In this document: piece by piece, positions 10,142 to 25,100 of the stretch
How the letters are laid out: every line of letters begins with the position of its first letter
How positions within the stretch are numbered: the first letter of the stretch is position 1
NCBI RefSeq assembly: GCF_964204645.1
Contig: NC_134030.1
Coordinates: forward strand, 22,079,210-22,139,209
DNA length: 60,000 bases
Direction of reading: 5' to 3'
Origin: Tubulanus polymorphus
Taxonomy: Eukaryota > Nemertea > Palaeonemertea > Tubulaniformes > Tubulanidae
Notes under the pieces: generated by a model
Seen by the model: only the letters and a program-made list of their open reading frames with translations
What the model was told of the DNA's origin: nothing
The model's database searches: none
Position numbers and translations under genes: made by a program

Positions 10142-13100
10142 GTAAGAAAACGTTAAAGAACATATCGTAGAGTATATATGGAATGTGTATTACATAAGAT
10201 AAAACTTATCACCAGACTTTGGAAACATCTGGGACAAAATGGTAGTTATTCAACCACTTGAACTGATAAAATTTAATGCTTCGAATTAAAAAACCTACAA
10301 TCTCTTAAGTGTTTACATTTTACAATGGAAAAGCCTAGACCTGACCTCAATGTCACAGTAATCATAGGAATTCCCCACACAATGTTCTGCAGTAAGTGTA
10401 TACTGTCTATAACGACTGAATTGTACCAAATATCCACATACATTGATTCTGTAGCCTCTGAATGTATTGAGAAGTACCGTCAGACTGAAAAGGGTTTAAA
10501 TCGGTACAATTAGTTTGAATATTGACCGTGGCAGCATCTCACAGGCTGTGTCTTAAAATCATGGATAAATGCGTGTGAATATAAGTTTTGAAAAATATCA
10601 AACAGATGATTGTTTATTTCTTGTTAAACCTCTTCAAACGGTGACAATTTTCGGAAGACAATTTCCTTAAACAAGGGGCTGTAGTTGCTCTGAAGTCGGT
10701 TTAAGGTGAATGAAATTGAGATGTTAATTGGTCAATTTTGAACAATGGCTCTGACAATAGAAAGCTATATATTGCCAGCACCTGATGCAGTTGTACTGGA
10801 CAGTGTGAATGTATTACCGGGTACAAGAATATTACGTATATTGTGTATCTGATATTTCAGCACCTGATGGAGTTGTACTGGACAGTGTCAATGTACTACC
10901 GGGTACAAGAATATTACGTATATTGTGTATTTGATATTTCAGCGCCTGATGGAGTTGTACTGGACAGTGTCAATGTATTACCGGGTACAAGAATATTACG
11001 TATATTGTGTATTTGATATTTCAGCGCCTGATGGAGTTGTACTGGACAGTGTCAATGTATTACCGGGTACAAGAATATTACGTATATTGTGTATTTGATA
11101 TTTCAGCGCCTGATGGAGTTGTACTGGACAGTGTCAATGTATTACCGGGTACAAACATATTACTGTCGCAGGAAGGTAAAACTGTCAGTATTACCTGTAA
11201 ACAGAGCAGCTCTACAGCGACTGATGTAGAATTCCAGCTACAAGTGTATCATGGAGGCACCTGGACTGCATTACCTACAGCATCAGCACCAGTTTGGGAT
11301 GTTGTACTTGACGCTGGAAACATCTATAAATGTGTGGCCACTAACTCGGCAGGAATAAAGGGAAGTCACATCTATGAATCAGATGTGATCAGTGAGTATG
11401 GTGACAATTTGAACTCTAAGAATCGGCTTGTCACGTGATAATTTATTTCTCCTCTGCAACGGAACCCAATTTCAATGTTGCTGGGATAGGCTGAAAATAA
11501 GCCATGATTATAAAATCATCAGGAAAAGTCAAACGTTGACTCTACAAGAACTTATCGTCTTTTCTGAACTGATTGACAGATCTCTGGTACTGACTCGGAT
11601 GACAATTACTAAACCAGTAGCCTTCATACATTTACTGTTCATTGTCGGTTGTCTGACAATACATGTATTTTTTGTGCCAAATTCCAACGCTCTTATTCTC
11701 TGTGGAAACAAGTCAGCATATCCTTTCATTCAGCACTTATCAAATAATGCTGGGTAAATAGAATAAAAGTTTCCTGTGCACTTGGTATTTTTTGTATATA
11801 TTTTGTATTGTAGGTATAAAAATAAATGAAAACCCGTGTAAACTGCATGAATTCAAACCATCACTAGCTTGTACTTGTAAAGCCACTAGCAAGATCGGTA
11901 ATTCAAACATGGCGGTAAAATGGTATGCTGATGGATTTACTGAAGGATCAACGGATATTGATCAGATCCCCGATCAAGGCGTGAATACTCCGGTGAAAGA
12001 TGGAGTTATCAACAGGAATCAGATGCGGTTTAATTTAATGCTGTACGCAATATTGATTCAATGTCGGTTATGGAAGTATAATGGGATAGAGCTACCGAAA
12101 CTAACACTTCAAGAACAAATACTACACCAAACTCCAATGAACGTTACGTGTAAGTTGGAGAATATTTCCATGAGAGATTTTTCATACGATATCAGAGTGA
12201 CAATAATGCATGTTACATCGTTTATTCTATTGGTAACTGCCCATAGTTTGAGATTTAAGAGTTACTATTTCATAACGACTGGTGATCGTGCCTATGACAT
12301 GTTTTCAAATTCTTTCGTTTTAATATTTGGTCCAAAGAAGGTATTTCAAATACTTAAGCGAATTGTTAATAATAACATTAAAAGGACTAGAATATGATTG
12401 TGCATGTATTTGCTTTTGAAATCGAACCTACTAGAAAACGATTTCTTTCACCTTCTATGATTAGGGCCTAGGCTTAAGATTTTGAGCCCACATGGAAAAA
12501 TTGCAGCGAAATCGGTTAAAATGTTGACATAAAAAGTTCGTTTCTGTAACAATTGTCGTCTTCGGGTATTCTCGTGGCTATATCAGGGATTTCTAATTTG
12601 TAATATGGGACAAAGCTTCTTGAACCGGGACCATAGGATCACGTACAACTCACCAGAATAAAGGATTCTTTTCATGAGTGCGATAGATACGCCACCTATC
12701 GTTGATATGTATTGTTGCAAAAACAAATAAACTATATTACAATATAATTATGTCGGGAGTTACACCGTTATATTTCCGTCGATTCAAATTTCGACGCCCT
12801 TGATAAACACACATTCCTCGGAGCGAAAGTAATATTTTACCATGTTTTATGGACGGACGTTTCCTCACGTAAATCAACGATTTTGCACCGATCAGTGAAA
12901 TTGAAGTGGACAAACATGATATCATCCAAAAATGTATTTGCATCTTTATCTTTCAGATTTTCCCGATGAAATTCAAACACCAGATACTTTCACCGGAGAA
13001 CCTGACATTAGAAATGAAGGAGATGTTGTAGAATATACTTGTAGAACAGTGATAGGAAGGCCCGATCCTACAGTGATATACCAGCAGAAGAGAAGAGGTT

Positions 13101-16100
13101 CTGAACAATGGGAGCCAATTCCTGATCCACAACCTCGTAAAGTACCTCTCAAAATGGGTTTAAAAGGTTTTGACACGACGTACAAGTTCAATGCTGATTT
13201 CAAACTGCACAATGGAACGTCATTTCGATGTGCTGTAAAGGAGAACCTTACATTTCCAGAACCTCAGCAATTTAATCCAATCATTGTTCATTGTAAGTAA
13301 CAGTTTCTTTTCGAATTCGAGAAATAAATAATTTTCCCTGCAACAATACAGACCCCAGTGGTAGTACAGACCTATTCGCCATTAGCATGTCACAATGTAA
13401 CCATGCTAAGTAGGAACGTGGCAGAGTCTCGCGATGTCATCAGGTTCAAATCCCTGCCGAGGGAGGAACGTGGCAGAGTCTCACGATGTCATCAGGTTCG
13501 AATCCCTGCTGAGAGAAGATGGGTCTACTATGACAGGGCTTAAGAACTGTGCTAGGTCAGATATTACTTTTACTAATGTTTTGTTTGTTTTTCGATCAGA
13601 TTTTGCTGCACCAGTTTACAAGAAATCGAGTGAAAATAAAACACACGCAGCGTATATTGTAACAGTTAATAGTAACCCATTGACTCAGCAAGTTACATGT
13701 GACCCTCCAGCTGTCGTTCAAAAACTATCAAACTCTCAGTGGAATATAACGATACCTATCGTAAACAGTACCACAACTGACTATAGAGGGCGGTGTTTGA
13801 CTGACGGTATTAATGAAAGGGTTATTGATGTCGCTGGTTATCATCACGCCGGTCCAACTGATGAACCAGGTAAGATTCCGGGTCACGACTGGATGAATTT
13901 TACATGAATTTGAAGATTCAAATGATTCAATTCCATGACATTATAAAACTCGAGGCCATCATCTCTTAACTCGAAATCATTTCTACACAATCAAACAATT
14001 TACTTATGAAAAGTCGTTATTTTTCTAAATTGTCACAAAACCTATTAATATATTTCAAAGTCTCAATTTACTAAGTCATTTGTCATTATTATTGGGTCTC
14101 ATTTTACTAGGTGTAAGTCGTCATTCATTTAAAGCGTCACATACATACATATTACAAAAAAATAATTTTTGTATTTTACCTAAAGTGTAAATCATTTAGA
14201 TTAGTCAGCACAGCGGAGGAGTCTCGTGACGTCATCAGATTTAAATCCGTGTGCGATGACGTAATTCTCTGTGTCGTCAGAATTGAGCGTTTTCTATTAT
14301 TATCTGTGAATTTATCACATTCAAATATTACACAATGATTTAGCATCTTTAACTTTCTATCTTGAGGCTGTTTGACCCAATCAAGGAACAATTAATTTTC
14401 TCCCATTTTAAAAACAACTTATTTACTTTATTCAGAGACTATTTGAGCTTTGAAATTAAGGAACAATTAATTTTTGTTTGACCTAGTTAATTATTCAATT
14501 CAATTGCTGTTACTTTTATCAATAGTAACAATGGAACTATTTCTAGCTTTATATAATTCAATTCAATCGCATCACCGATTAATTTGAATTTCCGTTTCAG
14601 ATGCAGGAAATGGAGGCAGAGTGTTTGGTGCTGTAATCGGTATACTGATATTACTGATTCTGATAATACTGTTTATACTGTGGCGTCGTGGCTGCTGTAA
14701 GTTTTACCTAAAACCATCATTAAATCTTTAAAAAAAATAAACAAACTGCAGAATGAAATACTGTATTAGGTGTAGAAAACCTAATGATGAACTTTGTAGA
14801 TGTGGAAATTGTAAGTTCTGTAATAATTCATTTACATAAAGCTTAAAATTGAAAAATTGTGCATAAGGCTTGAGGGATTCGAGGGTTCCCCAGGTGGCCA
14901 GATACAGTGGTTGCTCCTCAATTATCAGTCCACATTTTTAATCTCGGGACCCTAGTTGCACAGTTTTATTCCAAAAGTGGTCGTAAACTATTCTACTGGT
15001 CTTAAGTTGTTAGATTTGCTATTGGACCAAAATGAGCTTAGACTGGTTTAAGCTCAACTAGACATATTGGCCACAGAACTAAAACTGTCTTAAACTGGTC
15101 TTGAATACAAGCCATCATGGTGCACATTAGCCCTATTACAAAATATTTAGTTCATTGTCAATCAAAATGTTGCGATCGTAGATTATCATAATATACAGAA
15201 TGCTAGAAATCTAAAAATAGTGTACACAGCTGGAGGGATCCGAGCCAGATACAGTTCTTGATTACTTGCCTACGTAGGTTCTCCATTTTCTCGTTGGGAA
15301 GTATCGTTACGTTGTTCGGTGACGATAGTGATAAATTATCACATATGCCTACCGGGTATCGGTAATGAAAACTTGCGCCCGGTTCCTTGTCCCAGTTACC
15401 ATTTATTGCGAACTAGAAGAAATTCTGTAAATCCGTGATTCCGAAATAGTACCGGTTTAAACTCAAGAAAATTACGCGGTATCATTGGTTCAATTATCTC
15501 ATAGCATTAGTATCCATGACTATCTTTAGTGGGTGGCTCCAACAATATCCAAATCACACTGTTTCTTTATTGGGTTGATTTGTCAGGTGAATGTGCATCA
15601 TGTAGACAAACAGTATTTCTGTTCTCTAATTTACAGTACCGTGTTTGGTTCCGAAACCTGAAGATGCGATTGCATTGTTGCGTTGGACAAGTGAAACCTG
15701 GTATGAAAAAGGTAAGATTCTCTCACATGATTTACTGCACATATTCTCAGATATCGGTTTGATAATTTTAGGTGTTGTTTTCTCTTTGTAGATCATGAGT
15801 ATTGGGTGAAAACACGTGAACAACTTCAGCCAGGTATTTATAGAATTATTAACCCTTTATTTCTATAACATATAGAATATCTCGCATGAATACAGTTCAT
15901 AGTTTTAGAAATTATCCACTAATCATCTGAATGATATACAACTGATTTTGCTTCATTATCAAAACCGTAATTATCAATTTAAGTTTATGGTTAACAACGT
16001 AATTTTTGACTATTTTATCGTATGTTTTTGGTAGATGTTTAATGCAATTAACTGACAATTATTTCTATCTGTGAAGCACATTTATAATAATGGCCTCTTA

Positions 16101-19100
16101 TATTAACTCACTGGATACAATGGAAACACGTTTACGCAATGAAATAAACCAAATAATTTGGACCAAGAAACTTTTAGATTTTTCAGAAACTATTCCATAT
16201 TCACGTACTAAATCCTGGACTTCACTTGTAGCAAGTGAGGATCCACCAGGTGCAAGGAGGCAATTCCTTGCTATTTTTAGGGACTGAACTTTTCGTGAGA
16301 AATAAGAAAAAGCATGTGAAATCCCTGATAATGTGTTTGCCTAAGCGTTGTTGTCGTCGTTAACCGGCACTTTTTTCGGCAGTCCTCCAGTTCATGGTGT
16401 TTCATCGATCGTTCATTGATGTGTTTGGTTGAATGACTGGACTGGTTCCGGGTCACATGTACTCTGATCGTGCCTAGAAAACGTATCCACGCATCTAATT
16501 TTAAACAATTTTCTGCGGAAGAACGCCCACTAATTTGTGCACCCCTCCCTGAAATCCTGGATCTGCAGCTGTTCTGCGGCAATAGAGGATTCCCATTGAA
16601 AATCAACTATACGCGAGAAACGTTTTTAGATGTCGTCTTTTTTCATGTTTATCTGTAGCTAATATTTGTGTTGTTTGTTTAACAGTTAAAACTGAAGACT
16701 TTGAGGTCATTGAAAAGTCATTCAGTCCAGGTATATTATTCATTGTGATTTCATTTCAATAAAACAATATAAACTCACATGATTCATCGATAAATCAACT
16801 ACCTGTTTGTTAACATCGATGAATTCATTTAGAAAATTAATTTGTTGTCAATTTTTCTTTCTAGAAATTTTCAGAATAATTAAAGATGTTTACGGAACTG
16901 AGAATGATTGGGAGTTAACGAGAGATAAGGATAAACAAGGTAAGAGGAGTGAGTGGTAAGAGTAGTGAGTGGTAAGAGTAGTGAGTGGTAAGAGTAGTGA
17001 GTGGTAAGAGTAGTGACGACTCAGTTGCCGGAGGAAGAGCAGAACCGACTGATTGGTGCCCTGCATGTCTCTCTAAATATGACACTTCTGCCTCCTATCT
17101 TCATCCAGCAGTAATTCAAACTGTTTGATGCACAGTTTATTGGACTATTGAACAAATAATTTCTATAATTCATTTCAGCAATAGCTATCAGAGAATTCCT
17201 GTTTGGACAGTTATCAAGTGATCAAAGTAAGTAATCGTTTACCTATAGTTTGTTTTAAGTTTATGTACGCATGTGATGTATGTAAACATGCGCATGTGAG
17301 TTATGTGAACATGCACATGTGATTAATGTGTGCATTGACATTTGATTGATACATAGTAAGTTGTGAGTTGGGTAAACATGTTCATGTAAGTTAACATGCA
17401 CATGTGATTAGTTTACGTGTTTTAAGTTAACACAAGTTTCATCAATGTTTATATTTTCAGGTGTGTTAGATTTGGTGAAAGAAATCCTAAGTAAGTTTAC
17501 GAAACGACTCAATATTTCCTCTTCAACTCGAATCATCGATTCAAATGTGTTTGTTATTATCTGTTGACAGGAAAATACGTGAGAATAAACAATTTAAAAA
17601 CGAAACTATCAAATGAGATCGGTAAGATTTGATTGTATACAGTTATTGGTGTATGAGTTTATTGATTATTATTCTACTGTCAACACATTTTGTAAATGTA
17701 TTACAGATACATTACTGAACAAGAAGAGGTCAATAGATGGCGCTGATGTAGTTTACAATAGAGATGAAGGTACATGATTATTTAGTGTTCAAATGAAATA
17801 TTCAGCTTTGCTGATAGAAATGTAGCGAATTCTATTCAACATGGCCGCATGGCAGCCACTGAGAATAATCTATAAACCTGATAGAAGCGACCAGTTGGGA
17901 ATTTGTTATAATTCAGTGTGTTATTTCGTGAAATGGAAAGTTACTCTAAATTTCTTTGCCTAAATTCGTACCGTTTTGGTCAAATTGGATGCATCAAAAT
18001 TTGTGATGGAAATTTCATCTTAAAAATGTCAGACTAGAGCTTCAGAAATACTCAAGTTACAACAAAATAATCAAATTTACAATTGTTATTTAAGAAATAA
18101 GATGTGATATAAACTAGGGGTAATGATACAGCATGAAACAGAATTTCAATTAAACTAATTTCAAATCTATTTTTTCCGTGTTTCAGATGAAGTTCATGTT
18201 AGTTTTATGACGCAATCTAATGAAGAGAAAAAACCCCTGACAGACAAAGAGAAACAGTTCATCAGAGATGGTCAGTAAAACTATGAATTCTATCTGAGTT
18301 CCAGTTTGATGTCGGGTTCACTACACAGTTACAGAGAGTCTTAAAAAGTGTTAAAAAAACTTACTGACGAAAATTTCCAACTTTTTGAAAAAATGTCTTC
18401 CGCATTTTTCAAGATTTATACAGATGTCTGTTAGTAATGATTAGTCATGTAGTGAACAGGGTTCAGTGATTCACTGTGTCACCAATATTTAGGAGTTATC
18501 TGTATTTATGGATTTGTTCACCCAGTCCTGAGAATGGTCGGTTCGCGGAGCTCCGTATACTGCCTATACTAAAGGGGTCGCGTTAGCGATATACCACTGA
18601 CAAGGTTTTCAGTGAATGGATTTGCAAAATGAAATGAGTGCCAAAAGAGCAACTGCTCTGTGTGAATCACATTCAGCTATTTTTTCGCAGGCTTCAAATC
18701 CCCAGTAAACGGTTATAATGAATTTCTATATTTTCAGTTGCTTCAGCAGTTGAATCTATTGATGCTTTCTTTGCTAAAATGTCCGGTAGGTTCAATAAAT
18801 CATTTCAGTAAAAATACTGTGGAGTTTGTTGTGGAATCATTGAATAATTGATTGTGTTTATTTTTACTGTAGATGCTGAATTATGTGAACGAGGAATATT
18901 CAACATTAAACGTAGGTTTTAATTCTCATTTTATCCTCAACTGTTTATAAATACATGTGCTCTATAATCTACCGTACATGTACATGTGAGTTCTCTATAC
19001 ATGTACATGTTAGTTCTCTGTACATGTACATGTACAATACTGAAGTATTCGTAAGTTCTGTGGTTAATACTTTTTCTTTATATTTCAGCTACTGATGAAA

Positions 19101-22100
19101 TTGCTGGTAAGTGATAATATTCACTACGATGTTTAAACTGGTGCTAAGTCTGTTAATTGAAATATAGTTGTATCTATTTATAGATATGTTTGTAAAAGAA
19201 ACACTTCAAACAGAAGTTAAACAACAGAATGGTGAGTGTTCAGTTAATCTAGGAATCTATCAGGAAGGGGCTTACAACTATAAACTGATTACATATTAAA
19301 CATATTTTGTCTAATTACAGAAAACCTCGTCACACAAATAGAAAACCAGAAAGTAACTGATGAAACAAGGACAGGTTTGTTACATTATAATCGAAAATTT
19401 ATTCAGATTTTTTTGATCTTCTGAAAACATGTACAGTAGATACAATTTTACACCGCAATAGTAAAAACATGTAGTAGAAACTATTATTTATGGTTGGTTT
19501 TACAGAAATGGAAGTGGCCGATCGGAAGCGTTTTGTGAACAAAGATATTTGTGGTAAGACTGAAAATGTTGTTCTTTCATTATTTTTCACGATAATTACA
19601 AATCGTTTCGTTAATGAGAAATCCAAGGTACAATAAAGCCAGCTGGACCCGGTGATGTGGAACAATTGGTAACTTTGTCGAAATTCATCTGCTGTGTGGG
19701 AAATTTAAGGTTTTATAAAACCCAGATGTATTTATATGAAATTCTAGTTAGAACTGATCTACCAGATCAGTTCAAACTAGAATTTCATGAATTTCATGTG
19801 TTGTAATTTCATTAGAATAACATGAATATTGACCAGACTTGTCAATATTCATGTTATTCTATTCATGTATTCATTTGTAGAATCAGTTTTATTGGGTTCA
19901 AGTTTGCAGAAATTAGAAGAGAACAAACATTCGACAGAACTAGATAAAAGTAAGTGTAAACTTTCTTTGTCTCTAGAACTAAATTTACAGAGTATTTGAT
20001 GACCATGAATTGAAGATGAAATTTATCGATGTCATCAGATTATCAGAGGCATCTGATTCAGAGCCGAGTTTTAAGTGGTGTTAAACTAAGAATGTTGCTA
20101 GGTGACAGTTTGTATCGATATGAATAATATTCAGACTGAGTTCATCGTAGATGATTAAAATCAGTTGTGTTTAAACGCCAAAAAGTTACCCAGTATCGTC
20201 AGTACAAAATCAATCATAGTTTGAAGAAACCGTGTTTTGATTGTCATGCATGTATCAAATGGGGTGGCTCCGAAAATATCCAAATCATGTCATCATAAGA
20301 GGCTAGCCGAGGGTGATTTCTGTCAAAATGCTCCATTTTGGGAAATTATTTTTTCATTAGTTTATTTCATTGTTCAACTATATTTTTAGGTATTTATGAA
20401 ATAAGTCGAGATGTTTTAGGTAAGAACTAAATAATAGTAACAAACTATAAATACCGAGGTCTAGGGTCGAAAGCAGACGTTTTAAAAGAAATTATCAGCT
20501 GACAAATTTCAAATTACATTTTCTAGGAGTTTCTCGTTTCTTTCTGATTAGCCAGAAACTTGTTAGGTTGAATTTCATTCAGAAATTTGAATAGATTTGA
20601 ATAGAAGTCTCGATGTCACCGGAAGCGAATGCCGTGTTGTAATCATGAATTATGTTCTTTTATTCAGAAATTAAATTGAAAATCGCAGTTTTTAAATCTA
20701 TCAGAGGTAAGAGGTTTATGTATGGATTGCATCACAATCAGCAGGGTTTATTCCATCATTTTCCAAGATTCAACCTGAGCTCAATTTTTTCCTGGAACTC
20801 AATTTCTCATTTTTTTCATGATGATACATAGGCCTATTTACAAATATTTCTTAAAATTGCTCAATTTGTTTTCTGAGAACTCAATTTCAGTTCTGATGAA
20901 ATTTTCCTAGTAATTTATCTTGACGAATCACTTTTAGAATTGTACGCTGGACGAGCTGAAAGATTTCAGAAAGAACTCAAAGAGAAACTGAAACAAGAGG
21001 AAAATAAAGAGAGAAAAAACGAGGAGGAATTGAACAGAATAATTCACAGTTCAGTTTGTCAGGCGTTTAAATATATCACTGATATGAATGAAAGTAAATA
21101 TCGATTTTATATCTCAAAGTATAATGCACTTAACATGTCGCATATTATATGTAAATGAATGCACATGTCACATGTTCATGTAAATGAATGCACGTCATGT
21201 AACATGGTTCAAACATCTTTGATACATTTCAGAAACTCTGGTGGATAGTAATGTTGTACGATATGGAGGTTTGTATATAATTTACATGGTTCAATCACAA
21301 ACCAGTTTTTAGCCCACTTGGGACTTTAGTCCCAGCGGACTATTGCGTTCACTTTTCGTCCGTCGTCCGTCCGTAGACGGAATCCAGTTATTTTGGGATG
21401 TTTTGAAGACGCTTCAAGGTAACGTCTTGATATTTGGGTTACACATGTATCTACCCTAGACACATCTTCAGCCCAAAAACTGGCCCTGTCAGATTCAAGA
21501 TGGCCGGCTGGCAGCCATTGTTGTTCGCCAAAATTAGCACTTTTTACTTTTTGAGGGTAATTTTGAAGACGCTTTGATCAATTACATTGATCTTTCGGAT
21601 ATATGTGAATCCCCCGAGGGCCCATCAGCAAAAATTGGGTCGATCGGACTCAAGATGGCCGTCCTATGACCTTTTTTGTGCCCAAAATGTCAATTTTGGC
21701 CGGAATTCTGGGTCCTTTAGCTTCCTACTTGTTTGCCATTTCTCATTGCAATTTGTGATGGGTATTCTTTGGAAAGGGATGTTTTATACCTGAGATAGGT
21801 ATTTTTGATCTGCCAATTATGACGCAATTGGCGGCCATCTTGGTGTCATCAGTACTCATTCGTAGGTGGGAAAAAGTTTTTCCACATTAAATTGATACCT
21901 TAGCATATTGTGTTACTATATTCAATTGGAAAGTTGTAGCCCATAACGTGTTCTATGATTTTGGTGAGTTTCAAGGTCATTGGTTTTTGTATGTGGCCAC
22001 CAGGGGGCGTTGAATAATACAATAACTTAGTATCGCTATATTTTATTTGTACCGATGCATATTTTGTTACCACAATCAATTGGAAAGTTGTAGCTTATGA

Positions 22101-25100
22101 CATCATCTATGATTGTGGTGAGTTTTAAGGACATTATATATATAGTCACCAGGGGGCGTTGAATAGTAGAATAACTTAGTGTTTCCTTATAAGATTGGTA
22201 CCTAGGCATATTTTGTTACCATGACCAATCGCAAAGTTGTAGTTCATGACATGTTCTATGATTGTGGTGAGTTTCAAGGTCATTGGGTTTTGCATATGGT
22301 CACCAGGGGGCGTTGAATAGTAGAATAGCTTAGTATTTCCTTATTATATTGGTGCCTAGACATATTTTGTTAGCATGATCAATTGCAAAGTTGTAGTTCA
22401 TGACATAGATCATTGGGTTTTGCATATGGTCACCCGGGGCCGTTGAATAGTAGTCAGAATAACTTAGTATTTCCATATTAAATTGGTAACGAGGCATATT
22501 TTGTTTTCACAATCAATTACAAAATCGTAGATGCTGACATGTTCTATGATTGTGGTGGGTTTTAAGGTCATTGGTTTTTGTATATGGTCACCAGGGGGCG
22601 TTGAATATTGAAATTGTTAGATTGTTGAGCATTTGACACCACTTCCCAAGTAGGCATGGTGTCCCTGGACCCCTAGTTATCATGAATAATCTGTTTGATT
22701 TTCTATCTATTTATATTCCAGTGAGTCCAGAAGAGATAAGTGAGTTCTGATTGATATTTATAAATATTCTCAGTACAGTAGACTGCGCACTTGTCTTTGA
22801 TTTCATGTTGTAATTCGTCATATTTACCTTTTTATAAGTTGCAGTGATTTTCTATATTGATAGATTCTAAACTTCGTGAATTAGCCGATAAAGAGTTTAA
22901 AGACAGAACAGGTACTGTACATATTACAAAGTGTGAAGACTCTTGAATGGATTGTTTTGATATCGGTTACCCTAGATCCGAGTGTCGTACATAGAAAGCA
23001 AGCTAACCAGTAGACCATAGACGTATAAACTAGTCTAGTTTATACGTCCATGAGTAGACCAATAGAACTAGTCCACTGGTTAATGTTTATACAGCTTGTC
23101 CTATATGCGGAACGCTGTGACCTTTTTTGAGCCCAAAAAGTTCATTTTCGCCCTGCATTCCGAGACCTGTAGCTTCCGAATGGTTTGCCATTTTTCATTG
23201 AAATTCGTTATGGATATTTTTAGAAGGGCTCTTAAACATATCAGATGGGCTGACGTTGAATAATGGAATTTAGTAATGTTTTAAATCTTATTGATGTTTA
23301 TAATCAATGTTTATTACAGTCGGTAGATTTAAGGGAATAAAGACACCTGAAGAGATAGTGACTGTAACGCTGAATATACCGACACAACTCCGCACTGGTA
23401 AGTGACTACACTGAAACTGTATGTTGGAATTGGAATTCAATACAGTAAACTTAAAATTAGTCGAGAATCAGGAAAATCGGTTTATCACAAACTTAAGGAA
23501 TCTTTATTTGAATTTAATCTAATTTGTAGACTTGTATTCAGCTGGACGAGATCCAGTTATTCTGCCGGATCGAGCAGGTATTGTATAAGTCCGTAAAAAA
23601 CTTAAGATAACCAGTTTAATTCCATTCCATAATCATGCCGTTATCAAACGCCAACATATTTCAGGGAATAAATCCCGCAAATCTAAATTCAGTGGAAATA
23701 CCATTCTTTATAATGCCTTGTACTTCATCGGTCCCAACTGTTGCATCATGAAGGACTTTCACTGTGAACAAAATTTGAGTTTTTTAAGAGCATTAGCCTG
23801 AAATATTCTGCAACTGATCATTGTCCCCGAAAGGACGATTAATTCTTCTAAGTTCTTGTAACGAATCGTTAAACTGCTCGTTATTAAAACCAGAAATCGC
23901 TCTTCCGTCATATACCTAATTGTTTGGTTAAGGCCCTGAAAATGGGGTTCTAACCATGGTTTACTGGTATTTTTAATGTCAAAATGCAAACTTAAAGCAA
24001 CAACGGTTTTATAATGAAACCACACTCATTGAATGCTGTGTCTATGTTTGCTGTTTTTATGTGAATTTCAGTGGAATATTTCAAGGATGAATTCATTAGC
24101 GCAATACAATCTGATGAATCATTGAAAACTGCTACTCAAACTGCTTTAGATAACGGTAAGTTACATCTACAGTAAACTACATTTACATCTACAGTAAACT
24201 ACATTTACATCTACAGTAAACTACATTTGCATCTACAGTAAACTACATTTAATACATCTACATCTACAATCAACAATTAGATACATTTATTCACTAAGAT
24301 TGTCAATCATAGAAATTTGTTTGTGGTTTTTTAGAATCAAGTAAAATCAACGAATTGTTGAGGAAAGAAAAGTCGAATGGTAAAATTGTTTGATAAAATG
24401 CGGATAATTTGTTTGTTTTCACGAACCGAAAAATAATTCAAACGTTTTTCTTCTATTTCTTAGTTAATAGAATTTATGGTGAAGTGAAAAAGAGAATAGA
24501 ATCAATGTCTACAGGTTTGTATTTTAATGATTTTCTATCAATTCTTGCATTTAAATGTCGGATATATTTCCTCGTGTTGAGGCTTCTTTTCATAAAGCAT
24601 GTTATAATATATCATATTTTTCATAAACATATCATATCATATCATATACCACTATCATATACAATGTCATCAAGTACATATATAAAATACGTATATCACA
24701 TATCATATCACGCCATACCACATCATTTATGCTTGTAAAATGTGATTTTGAAGGTGATGAGTTTTGTTTTACTTTTTATCACGAATTGATGCATTGCTTA
24801 ATTTACGTTCTACTTCTATTTGTGATTTCAGAGGAATTAAATGAACAGGGAATCGTAGTTTATAGAAGTGAGTAAAAGTCAATTTGTCTGATTTGAATTC
24901 TAATCTGTTCATCAATTCCATAGTTTTCCTGTTCCATAGTTACCCTGATCCCATAAACTCCTCACAAGAGACTCCCAACACTAGAATCATAACCCCTCAG
25001 TTTTTTTAAATTCAGATCTAAATCAAATTAAGTAAGAATTTTATAGTAAAAGTGAACTGTATGAATTTATCTGTTTAGATCTAATTAATGTATATTTATT

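Noticed and set aside
11428-11757. 109-residue plus-strand open frame between Ig1 and Ig2 exons
   Set aside because: No signal peptide, domain or phase-compatible splice sites; it lies within an intron whose exons are well defined.
12150-12397. Extension of the Ig2 exon to the stop at 12397
   Set aside because: The frame is open, but a consensus gtaagt at 12150 in the right phase ends the exon; the extension could only matter if this intron is retained.
13358-13907. Two open frames upstream of the Ig4 exon
   Set aside because: They start within tRNA-like repeats; only the part after the acceptor at 13599 is coding.
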